Of a stretch of 64,000 nt of DNA, positions 52,316 through 61,335 are shown in pieces. The translations under genes were made by a program, and so were the position numbers. Within the stretch, counting starts at the first letter, position 1. Each line of letters starts with the position of its first letter. The notes under the pieces are model-generated. The model was not told the origin of the DNA and searched no databases. It saw only the letters and a list, made by a program, of their open reading frames with translations. Source of the stretch: Dyella_A sp050749815 (GTDB lineage: Bacteria; Pseudomonadota; Gammaproteobacteria; Xanthomonadales; Rhodanobacteraceae); assembly GCF_050749815.1 (NCBI RefSeq), contig NZ_CP192735.1:2232001-2296000 (forward strand), written 5' to 3'.

Positions 52316-52624
52316 ATGTCGCATTCGTTCCGTGTGTTGTTCGTCGCCAGCCTCGCCCTCGCCGCCACCGCCGCGTTCGCAGCACCCGCCAACAAACCGC
52401 TCAGCACCTCGCAGCAGCGCATGTCCGACTGCAGCAAGCAGGCCAGTGGCAAGAAGGGGGACGAGCGCAAGGCCTTCATGAGCGCTTGCCTGAAGGGCTC
52501 TTCCGCCGCACCGGCGAAGATGACTCCGCAGGAGAAGATGAAGAAGTGCAACGCCGAGGCCGGCAAGCAGTCGCTCAAGGGCGATGCGCGCAAGGCTTTC
52601 ATGAGCACCTGCCTGAAGGGCTGA
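52316..52624 (+). CDS. psiF: PsiF-repeat exported protein
   Basis: 102 aa. Signal peptide (FVASLALAATAAFAA), then two copies of the PsiF repeat: C-x-K/A-A-SGKKGDERKAFMSACLKG and C-x-AEAGKQSLKGDARKAFM. The paired Cys residues suggest disulfides. In E. coli psiF is phosphate-starvation inducible; regulation here is not visible. GGGAGG precedes the ATG. Confidence 0.9.
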   Translation: MSHSFRVLFVASLALAATAAFAAPANKPLSTSQQRMSDCSKQASGKKGDERKAFMSACLKGSSAAPAKMTPQEKMKKCNAEAGKQSLKGDARKAFMSTCLKG

Positions 52625-52736
52625 TCGCCCGGCCCGTGCCCACCGGCGCGACGCGGGTGCGCGCGCCGGTGCCCTGCCGATAAGCTTGGTGGTCCCCGCG
52701 ACGCCGCGATGTCGCTTTCAACCAGGTCACCCAAGC

Positions 52737-53381
52737 ATGTCCATCGTCGAAGTCCGCCACCCGCTCATCCAGCACAAGCTCGGCCTGATGCGCCGCGCCG
52801 GCATCAGCACCAAGGAATTCCGTGAACTGGCCTCCGAAGTGGCAGCGCTGCTGACCTACGAGGCCACCAAGGACCTGGAGACGGTCGAGCAGGCCATCGA
52901 GGGCTGGGCCGGGCCGCTCAGCGTGCAGCAGATCAAGGGCAAGAAGATCACCATCGTGCCGATCCTGCGCGCCGGGCTGGGCATGCTGCCCGGCGTGCTC
53001 GACCTGATTCCCGCCGCCAAGGTGAGCGTGGTCGGCCTGCAGCGCGATGAAGAAACGCTCAAGCCGGTGACCTACTACGAGAAGCTCACCGGCCGCATGG
53101 ACGAGCGCATCGCGCTGATCGTCGATCCGATGCTGGCCACTGCCGGCACCCTGGTCGCCACGGTAGACATGCTCAAGGCCGCCGGCTGCAAGCGGATCAA
53201 GGGCCTGTTCCTGGTCGCCGCGCCGGAGGGGCTCAAGCGCATCGAGGCGGCGCATCCGGACATCGAGATCTACACCGCCGCGATCGACCAGCGCCTCAAC
53301 GAGCACGGCTACATCCTGCCGGGCCTGGGCGACGCCGGCGACAAGATCTTCGGCACCAAGCAGCTGCCCGACGCGGGCTGA
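52737..53381 (+). CDS. upp: Uracil phosphoribosyltransferase
   Basis: 214 aa. Salvages uracil with PRPP to UMP. Begins VEVRHPLIQHKLGLMRRAGI. The PRPP-binding loop is in ALIVDPMLATAGTLVATVD, and the C-terminal flexible segment is LPGLGDAGDKIFGTK. Full length, typical of bacterial Upp. Complements cdd elsewhere in the window in pyrimidine salvage. Confidence 0.96.
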   Translation: MSIVEVRHPLIQHKLGLMRRAGISTKEFRELASEVAALLTYEATKDLETVEQAIEGWAGPLSVQQIKGKKITIVPILRAGLGMLPGVLDLIPAAKVSVVGLQRDEETLKPVTYYEKLTGRMDERIALIVDPMLATAGTLVATVDMLKAAGCKRIKGLFLVAAPEGLKRIEAAHPDIEIYTAAIDQRLNEHGYILPGLGDAGDKIFGTKQLPDAG

Positions 53382-53559
53382 GCGCACGGGGGTTTCATCC
53401 CACCCCCACATCACGCAAAGTAATGCGATGTCGACACGGGTCGACATCGCCGACAGCGCAGCCCCGGGGGGGAGCGTTCGCAGAACTGTCGCAAAAGCTT
53501 GCTAGCGTGCGGCGTTCCACGGATCCAGCAAGGATCCCGCCAGAGGGGAGTGACTTTTC

Positions 53560-56361
53560 ATGCAGGGAATCAACATGCGGCGCGCCGTGCTGGCGACGCT
53601 GACCGGCGTGGCGTTGTCGTTTTCGGCCTACGCCAGCGACCTTGAGATCAACCAGTTCCGCGTGCGCGGACCGGCCGGCGGCAACGACGAATTCGTCGAG
53701 CTGATCAACGCCGGCTCCACCACGCTGGACGTGTCCGGCTACCAGCTCAACGGCTCTAATGCGAGCGGCACGGTCGGCACGCGACTGACGCTACCGGCCG
53801 GCACCAGCATCGCACCGGGCTGCCACCTGCTGCTGACCAACAAGTCCAGCGGCGGCTACTCCGGCAGCGTGCCGGGCGACCTCACCTACAGCACCGGCGT
53901 TACCGATACCGGCGGCCTGGCGATCCTTGATAGCGCGGGCACCATCGTCGACCAGGTGGGCCTGAGCTCCGGCTCGGCCTACCAGGAAGGCACGCCGCTG
54001 GCTTCGCTGGGCAGCAGCAACGCCGACCAGTCCTACGTGCGCAGCACGAACGCCGCCGGCTTGCCCAATGACAGCGGCGACAACAGCGCCGACTTCGTGC
54101 TGCTCAGCCCCAGCGCGCCGAGCAACAGCGCCAGCCCGTGCGTGGCGATGGGGGCCAGCGTGTCGATCGCCGATGACAGCGCCACCGTGCGCGGCGCCGG
54201 CGACGTGACCATGCCGTTCACCATCACGCTGTCCCAGCCGGCACCGGCCGGCAGCGGCATCACGGTGCATGTGGCCACCGCCGACGACACCGCCTCGGCC
54301 AGCGCCGGCGACTACGACGCGCTCGACACCGACCTCACCGTCGCCCCGGGCCAGAGCAGCACCAGCTTCAACGTCACCGTGCACGGCAGCACCGTCGGCA
54401 AGAGCGACCGCGCCTTCCACGTGACCCTGAGCAACCCCTCGGGCGGCTACACGCTGGCGCGCGACAGCGCGATCGGCGCGATCCTGTACGACATCCCCGT
54501 CGATGCGGAGATCTGGCAGATCCAGGGCCGCGAGCAGACCTCGCCGCTGCTGGGCAAGACCGTGCTCACCCACGGCAACATCGTCACCGCGGTGGGTCCG
54601 GCCGGCTTCACCATGCAGACGCCGGACCGCCGCGCCGACGCCGATCCGCTGACCTCCAACGGCGTGTATGTGTTCACCGGCAGCGCGCCCACCGTCGCCA
54701 TCGGCGACGTGGTGGACGTGGACGCGGTGGTGGACAACTACTACCACCTGACCGAGCTGAAGAACCCGGTGGTGAACGTCGTCTCGCACGGCGCGGCACT
54801 GCCCAAGGCGGTGGTGTTCGATGCGAACACGCCGTCGTCGGACCCTGAGCACCTGTCCTGCGGCGCCACCAACTTCCAGTGCTTCATCAGCATGCGGGTG
54901 AAGCTGCGCCACGGCATGATCAACACCGGCAACAAGCGCTTCAGCGGCGAGCCGTTCGCCGAGGTGAGCATTACTGCCAACGGCCTGCGCTCGCTGCGTG
55001 AACCGGGCGTGGTCTATGGCGTGCCGGTGCCCGACGGCGTGAGCCTGCCGAACTGGGACGGCAATCCGGAAGTGTTCAAGATGAACACTGCCGACTTCGG
55101 CGCGGTGCCGTTGAACACGCCGTTCAACGCCGGCTCCACGTTCGAGGCCGAGGGCGTGATCTCCTACGACTTCGGCGCGTACACGCTGATCCCGACGAAG
55201 TTCAAGCTGAAGCATGCGGTGGAGCTGCCGCGCGCGGTGGACAAGGCACCGCCGGTGGCCCTGCGCGTGGGTGCACTGAACACCGAGCGCTTCTGCGACA
55301 CCACGTTCGACACCACCTACACCTGCAGCGGCGACAGCAAGGAGCCGACGGCGGAGCAAGTCCAGCTCAAGACCGAGCGCCTGGCCGCCTATATCGGCTC
55401 GGTGCTACGCCTGCCCGACGTGGTCTCGGTGGAAGAGGTCAAGAACCTCGCCCTGCTGCAGGGCCTGGGCAAGCAACTCGGCGACGACTACCACGCCAGC
55501 TACGACGCCTACCTGATGGAGGGCCACGACCCCTCGGGCATCGACGTCGGTTTCCTGGTGCGCACCGACCGGGTCAAGGTGCTTTCGGTACGCCAGCTGG
55601 CGGCCGACGAAACCTGGGACGACAACGGCCAGACCGCGTACATCCATGACCACCCGCCGCTGCTGCTGACCGCCCAGGCCGGCCTGATGCGGTTCCAGGT
55701 GATCGCGGTGCACACCAAGGCGCGCCAGAACGTGGACAAGACCGGCAGCTCCGCCGATCGCGACCGCGCCAAGCGCTTCGAGCAGGCCAAGTCGATCGCC
55801 CGCCAGGTGCAGGCGCTGCAGCAGAGCTCGCCGCTGACCCCGCTGATGGTGGTGGGCGACTTCAACGCCTACCAGTTCAGCGACGGCTTCGTCGACATGG
55901 TCGGGTTGATCTCGGGACGCTACAAGGACAGCGAGAACCTGCTCAAGCTCGGTGGCCCCAACATCGTGCATCCGGCGCTGTGGAACGCGGTGGACTCGGT
56001 GCCGTACAACGACCGCTACTCGTTCCAGTTCACGCAGAACTTCGGCGAGATCCAGGGCTACACCAAGGCCGGCTCGGGCAATTCCGGCCGCTCGGTGCCG
56101 ACCTTCCAGGTACTCGACCACGCCCTGCTGAACTGGCCGGCGCGCCTGCGCTTCATGCGCATGCAGTACGGCCGCGGCAACCTGGATGCACCGGCGCAAA
56201 CGCTGGACGATGCCGCCTCGGCCACCGATGCGACCAAGGCGATCGGCGCCTCCGACCATGATGGCTTCGTGGTGGAGCTGCTCGATCCGTCGATCGTGAT
56301 CGGCCACGGCCATCGCGGCCACGACGCGCCGCCTCACGGTCACGGCCACGTGATCCACTGA
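53560..56361 (+). CDS. Secreted ExeM-like nuclease with lamin-tail and Calx-beta domains
   Basis: 933 aa. Signal peptide, then an LTD domain (about 25-140, ASDLEINQFRVRG and GGNDEFVELINAGS), a Calx-beta-like domain (about 200-305) and an OB-like region. The C-terminal endonuclease/exonuclease/phosphatase domain (about 565-910) has catalytic residues in GALNTERF, VVSVEEVKN, VVGDFNAYQF and ASDHDGFVVEL. It ends in a His-rich tail (HGHRGHDAPPHGHGHVIH). Likely an extracellular DNase for eDNA use or biofilm release. Starts at ATG 53560 after GAGGGGAG; ATG 53575 is also possible. Confidence 0.87.
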   Translation: MQGINMRRAVLATLTGVALSFSAYASDLEINQFRVRGPAGGNDEFVELINAGSTTLDVSGYQLNGSNASGTVGTRLTLPAGTSIAPGCHLLLTNKSSGGYSGSVPGDLTYSTGVTDTGGLAILDSAGTIVDQVGLSSGSAYQEGTPLASLGSSNADQSYVRSTNAAGLPNDSGDNSADFVLLSPSAPSNSASPCVAMGASVSIADDSATVRGAGDVTMPFTITLSQPAPAGSGITVHVATADDTASASAGDYDALDTDLTVAPGQSSTSFNVTVHGSTVGKSDRAFHVTLSNPSGGYTLARDSAIGAILYDIPVDAEIWQIQGREQTSPLLGKTVLTHGNIVTAVGPAGFTMQTPDRRADADPLTSNGVYVFTGSAPTVAIGDVVDVDAVVDNYYHLTELKNPVVNVVSHGAALPKAVVFDANTPSSDPEHLSCGATNFQCFISMRVKLRHGMINTGNKRFSGEPFAEVSITANGLRSLREPGVVYGVPVPDGVSLPNWDGNPEVFKMNTADFGAVPLNTPFNAGSTFEAEGVISYDFGAYTLIPTKFKLKHAVELPRAVDKAPPVALRVGALNTERFCDTTFDTTYTCSGDSKEPTAEQVQLKTERLAAYIGSVLRLPDVVSVEEVKNLALLQGLGKQLGDDYHASYDAYLMEGHDPSGIDVGFLVRTDRVKVLSVRQLAADETWDDNGQTAYIHDHPPLLLTAQAGLMRFQVIAVHTKARQNVDKTGSSADRDRAKRFEQAKSIARQVQALQQSSPLTPLMVVGDFNAYQFSDGFVDMVGLISGRYKDSENLLKLGGPNIVHPALWNAVDSVPYNDRYSFQFTQNFGEIQGYTKAGSGNSGRSVPTFQVLDHALLNWPARLRFMRMQYGRGNLDAPAQTLDDAASATDATKAIGASDHDGFVVELLDPSIVIGHGHRGHDAPPHGHGHVIH

Positions 56362-56378
56362 GCGCGCTCACCCGTCGT

Positions 56379-56418
56379 AAAAACGAAGGCCACGCCCGTC
56401 ACCGGGCGTGGCCTTTTT
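56379..56418. terminator. Bidirectional rho-independent terminator
   Basis: 13-bp stem AAGGCCACGCCCG / CGGGCGTGGCCTT with a TCAC loop, A-run on the left and T-run on the right, between the convergent nuclease and iminopeptidase genes. Confidence 0.92.
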
Positions 56419-56443
56419 CATGGGTGCCGGATCGACGCCCGGC

Positions 56444-57421
56444 TCAGGCGCTGCGGACGACGCCGTGGCGCGCGAAGCGGTCGGTGGCCTGCACCAGCTC
56501 GTGCAGGATGCCCGGCTCGAACGCGGAGTGGCCGGCATCCTGGACGATGCGCAGATCGGCCTCCGGCCAAGCGCGATGCAGATCCCACGCGCTGCGCAAG
56601 GGGCAGACCACGTCGTAGCGGCCCTGCACGATCACCGCGGGAATGTTGCGGATGCGCTCGACGTGGCGCAGCAGCTGGTCATCGTGCTCGAAGAAGCCGC
56701 CGTTGACGAAGTAGTGGCACTCGATGCGCGCGAACGCCAGCGCGAACTCGTCTTCACCGCTGGATTCGATGTGGCTCTGGTCCTGCCACAGAAAGCTGGT
56801 AGCGCCCTCCCATACCGACCACGCGCGCGCCGCGGCGATGCGCGTGGCGGCATCCTCGCTGGTGAGGCGACGGTGGTAGGCGCTCATCAAGTCGCCGCGC
56901 TCGGCCTCCGGGATCGCCGCGAGGTAGGTCTCCCAGGCGTCCGGATAGAGCGCGTCGGCGCCCTTCTGGTAGAACCATTCCAGCTCCCAGCGCCGCAGCA
57001 TGAAGATGCCGCGTAGCACCAGTTCGGTGACCCGATCCGGATGCGTTTCGGCGTAGGCCAGCGCGAGGGTCGAGCCCCACGAGCCACCGAACACCTGCCA
57101 GCGGTCGATCGTCAGATGCCCGCGCAGCCGCTCGATGTCGGCCACCAGATCCCAGGTGGTGTTGTCGGTGAGCTCGGCATGCGGCGTGGACTTGCCGCAG
57201 CCACGCTGATCGAACAGCACGATGCGGTACACCGCCGGATCGAAGAAGCGCCGGCACTTCGCGTTGACGCCGCCACCGGGGCCGCCGTGCAGGAACACCA
57301 CCGGCTTGCCGTTCGGGTTGCCGCTCTGCTCGTAGTAGAGCGTGTGCAGCTCCGAGACCTTGAGAAAGCCGCTATCGAACGGCTCGATTTCCGGATACAG
57401 CGTACGGCGCTCCGACAACAT
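56444..57421 (-). CDS. pip: Proline iminopeptidase
   Basis: 325 aa alpha/beta-hydrolase that releases N-terminal proline. Oxyanion segment VVFLHGGPGGGVN, nucleophile Ser in FGGSWGSTLALAY, late Asp in VIVQGRYDVVCPL and His in DAGHSAFEP. DQRGCGKSTPH is also diagnostic of the family. Cytoplasmic; monocistronic. Confidence 0.95.
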   Translation of the reverse strand: MLSERRTLYPEIEPFDSGFLKVSELHTLYYEQSGNPNGKPVVFLHGGPGGGVNAKCRRFFDPAVYRIVLFDQRGCGKSTPHAELTDNTTWDLVADIERLRGHLTIDRWQVFGGSWGSTLALAYAETHPDRVTELVLRGIFMLRRWELEWFYQKGADALYPDAWETYLAAIPEAERGDLMSAYHRRLTSEDAATRIAAARAWSVWEGATSFLWQDQSHIESSGEDEFALAFARIECHYFVNGGFFEHDDQLLRHVERIRNIPAVIVQGRYDVVCPLRSAWDLHRAWPEADLRIVQDAGHSAFEPGILHELVQATDRFARHGVVRSA

Positions 57422-57475
57422 GCTTGCTCCTGGGAAGCTGCGGTGGCCGATTAGGCTAGCACGCGCCCACCGCGC

Positions 57476-57640
57476 TCACTTGGGCGCGCGCAGGGCCGAG
57501 TCGCGCAACGCCTGATCGTGCAGGACCTCGTCGGACTCGGCTTGCTGCTCGGCCTCGTGGGCTTCGCCCGGAAGGTGCGGGTGTGGATGCACGTGCGTGC
57601 CGGTGGCGGGGTCGTTGCTGGCTGGGTGGAGTGTTTTCAT
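57476..57640 (-). CDS. Small histidine-rich protein downstream of the flavoenzyme gene
   Basis: 54 aa: MKTLHPASNDPATGTH, then HVHPHPHLPGEAHEAEQQAE and an acidic helix to DSALRAPK. Five His in ten residues could bind metal. It begins 18 bases after the dehydrogenase stop on the same strand. Codon use matches neighbours, but the ribosome site is weak, so coding is likely rather than certain. No family recognised. Confidence 0.5.
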   Translation of the reverse strand: MKTLHPASNDPATGTHVHPHPHLPGEAHEAEQQAESDEVLHDQALRDSALRAPK

Positions 57641-57658
57641 GGGGGCGCTTGTCGCGGG

Positions 57659-59068
<1,410 letters not shown>

Positions 59069-59190
59069 GGAGGGATCCTGGCGCGGAGGCCTAGGGTGAC
59101 ATCGCGCCGGAAACCGGTCCAGTGGTGCACTGCCGCATTCCGCCCGCGGCTCTGGCATAGTGATCGCCTGTCCCGCGCCGTTGGATCGAC

Positions 59191-60423
59191 ATGAAGACCT
59201 CCTACCCCAAGCAAGATATCAAGGTGCTGCTGCTCGAAGGCGTCAGCCAGAGCGCCGTGGAGACGTTCCGCCAGGCCGGCTACACGCAGATCGAGTACCA
59301 CCAGAAATCGTTGCCCGAGGCCGAGCTCAAGGCGCGCGTGGCCGAGGCGCATATCGTCGGCATCCGCTCGCGCAGCCACCTCACCGCCGACGTGCTGGCC
59401 GAGGCCAAGCGGCTGATCGCGGTGGGCTGCCTCTGCATCGGCACCAACCAGGTCGATCTGGTGACGGCGAAGAAGCTCGGCGTGCCGGTGTTCAACGCGC
59501 CCTACTCCAACACCCGCAGCGTGGCCGAGCTGGTGCTGGCCGAGGCGATCATGCTGCTGCGCGGAATTCCGCAGAAGAACGCGCTGTGCCACCGCGGTGG
59601 CTGGACCAAATCCGCCGCCGGCAGCTACGAGGCGCGCGGCAAGACGCTGGGTATGATCGGCTACGGCCATATCGGCACCCAGGTCGGCGTGCTCGCCGAG
59701 GGGCTGGGCATGCAGGTGATCTTCCACGACATCGAGACCAAGCTCTCGCTGGGCAACGCCCGCGCCGCGGCGAGCCTGGACGATCTGCTGGAGCGTTCCG
59801 ACGTGGTCACCCTGCACGTGCCCGAGACGCCCGCCACGCAGAACATGATCGGCGCCGCGCAGATCGCCAGAATGCGCACCGGCGCGCTGCTGATCAACGC
59901 CTCGCGCGGCACCGTGGTCGACATCGATGCACTGGCCAGCGCGCTGCAGCGCGAACATCTCGCCGGCGCGGCGATCGACGTGTTCCCGGCCGAGCCCAAG
60001 GGCAACGACGATCCGTTCGTCTCCCCGCTGGTCGGCATGGACAACGTGATCCTCACCCCGCACATCGGCGGCTCCACGCTGGAGGCGCAGGACAATATCG
60101 GCATCGAGGTCGCGGCCAAGCTGGTGCGCTACAGCGACAACGGCTCGACCCTGTCGGCGGTGAACTTCCCCGAAGTGTCGCTGCCCGAGCATCCGAACAG
60201 CCGCCGCCTGCTGCACATCCACCAGAACGTGCCGGGCGTGCTGTCACGCATCAACGAGCTGTTCTCCGCCGGCAACATCAACATCGACGCCCAGTTCCTG
60301 CAGACCGATCCGCAGGTGGGCTACGTGGTGATCGACGTGTCCGCCGACGTGGCCCAGGCCAATGCGCTCAAGGACCGGCTGGCCGCTATCCCCGGCACCC
60401 TGCGCACCCGCGTTCTCTACTGA
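59191..60423 (+). CDS. serA: D-3-phosphoglycerate dehydrogenase
   Basis: 410 aa, E. coli-type. First step of serine synthesis. Rossmann motif MIGYGHIGTQVGVLAEGLGM, catalytic Arg in LINASRGTVVD, Glu in VFPAEPKG and His in LTPHIGGST. The C-terminal ACT domain (VPGVLSRINELFSAGNINID) gives serine feedback control. Residues about 1-20 also match SerA (IKVLLLEGVSQSAVETF). Confidence 0.96.
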   Translation: MKTSYPKQDIKVLLLEGVSQSAVETFRQAGYTQIEYHQKSLPEAELKARVAEAHIVGIRSRSHLTADVLAEAKRLIAVGCLCIGTNQVDLVTAKKLGVPVFNAPYSNTRSVAELVLAEAIMLLRGIPQKNALCHRGGWTKSAAGSYEARGKTLGMIGYGHIGTQVGVLAEGLGMQVIFHDIETKLSLGNARAAASLDDLLERSDVVTLHVPETPATQNMIGAAQIARMRTGALLINASRGTVVDIDALASALQREHLAGAAIDVFPAEPKGNDDPFVSPLVGMDNVILTPHIGGSTLEAQDNIGIEVAAKLVRYSDNGSTLSAVNFPEVSLPEHPNSRRLLHIHQNVPGVLSRINELFSAGNINIDAQFLQTDPQVGYVVIDVSADVAQANALKDRLAAIPGTLRTRVLY

Positions 60424-60426
60424 CAA

Positions 60427-60508
60427 TGGAGGAGCCCGCTCGCGGGCGATGCCCTTGGCTTTGGCGGGGATCAGAAGCGAAAGCATCGCCCGCGAGCGGG
60501 CTCCTACA
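60427..60508. repeat. REP pair, left arm with GGAG tetranucleotide
   Basis: Same architecture as the other REP pairs (GAGCCCGCTCGCGGGCGATGC and its complement), but the left unit begins GGAG rather than GTAG. The right arm keeps CTCCTAC. Lies directly after serA and before tRNA-Pro. Confidence 0.88.
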
Positions 60509-60569
60509 ACGGAGGCGGATGGCGGAAACAGCAACGGCGCCCAGGGGCGCCGTTTCTTCTTGCTTCGAT

Positions 60570-60646
60570 TGGTCGGGGCGGCCGGATTCGAACCGACGAC
60601 CCTCTGCCCCCCAGGCAGATGCGCTACCAGGCTGCGCTACGCCCCG
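60570..60646 (-). tRNA. tRNA-Pro (anticodon GGG)
   Basis: 77 nt including an encoded CCA end. Acceptor stem CGGGGCG pairs with CGCCCCG; anticodon arm TCTGC-CTGGGGG-GCAGA gives anticodon GGG; T-loop GGTTCGAATCC is intact. Sits next to merR-ihfA-pheT, a conserved gammaproteobacterial arrangement. Confidence 0.96.
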
Positions 60647-60697
60647 ACGATCAAACAAGTGCGCAAGTCTAGCAGCTTGCGATGCTGCGCCGGAAGC

Positions 60698-61054
60698 TCA
60701 GCGGCGCAGCAGGCTGAGGATTTCTTCCAGCTCCATGCGCACCTGGCGCACGATCTGGTGCGACATGCTCGCTTCCATCCGCGCCTGCGGGCCTTCGAGC
60801 CGCGCGCGGGCACCGGTGATGGTGAAACCCTCGTCGTACAGCAGCGAGCGGATCTGGCGGATCATCAGCACGTCGTGGCGCTGGTAGTAGCGGCGATTGC
60901 CGCGGCGTTTGACCGGGTTGAGGGCAGGAAATTCCTGCTCCCAGTAGCGCAGTACGTGCGGCTTCACCCCGCACAGCTCGCTGACCTCACCGATGGTGAA
61001 GTAGCGCTTGGCCGGGATGGCTGGAAGCTCGGTGTTATTCCCTTGGTCCAGCAT
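60698..61054 (-). CDS. MerR-family transcriptional regulator
   Basis: 118 aa. N-terminal winged helix with RYFTIGEVSELCGVKPHVLR and YWEQEFPALNP, then RRGNRRYYQRHDVLMIRQIR, and a short coiled-coil tail. No Cys cluster for metals. It overlaps the end of ihfA by 20 bases. This gene is conserved beside ihfA; target unknown. Confidence 0.9.
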   Translation of the reverse strand: MLDQGNNTELPAIPAKRYFTIGEVSELCGVKPHVLRYWEQEFPALNPVKRRGNRRYYQRHDVLMIRQIRSLLYDEGFTITGARARLEGPQARMEASMSHQIVRQVRMELEEILSLLRR

Positions 61055-61334
61055 AGCTCTCGACCCGCACCTTGAGTTTCTGACCCGGACGGAACGTCAC
61101 CACCCGGCGGGCGGAGATCGGAATCTCTTCGCCCGTCTTCGGGTTGCGTCCCGGACGCTGGTTCTTCATGCGCAGATCGAAGTTGCCGAAACCCGACAGC
61201 TTCACCTGCTCCCCTTTTTCCAACGCCTCGCGGACCACCTCGAAGTAGGCGTCCACGAATTCCTTCGCCTCACGCTTGTTGAGGCCCACCTCGAGGAACA
61301 GGCGCTCGGCCATTTCCGCCTTGGTCAGCGCCAT
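61035..61334 (-). CDS. ihfA: Integration host factor subunit alpha
   Basis: 99 aa DNA-bending protein. MALTKAEMAERLFLEVGLNK at the N-terminus and the beta-arm segment RMKNQRPGRNPKTGEEIPIS are diagnostic. Begins one base after the pheT stop, in the conserved pheST-ihfA order. Confidence 0.96.
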   Translation of the reverse strand: MALTKAEMAERLFLEVGLNKREAKEFVDAYFEVVREALEKGEQVKLSGFGNFDLRMKNQRPGRNPKTGEEIPISARRVVTFRPGQKLKVRVESYAGPRE

Positions 61335-61335
61335 C

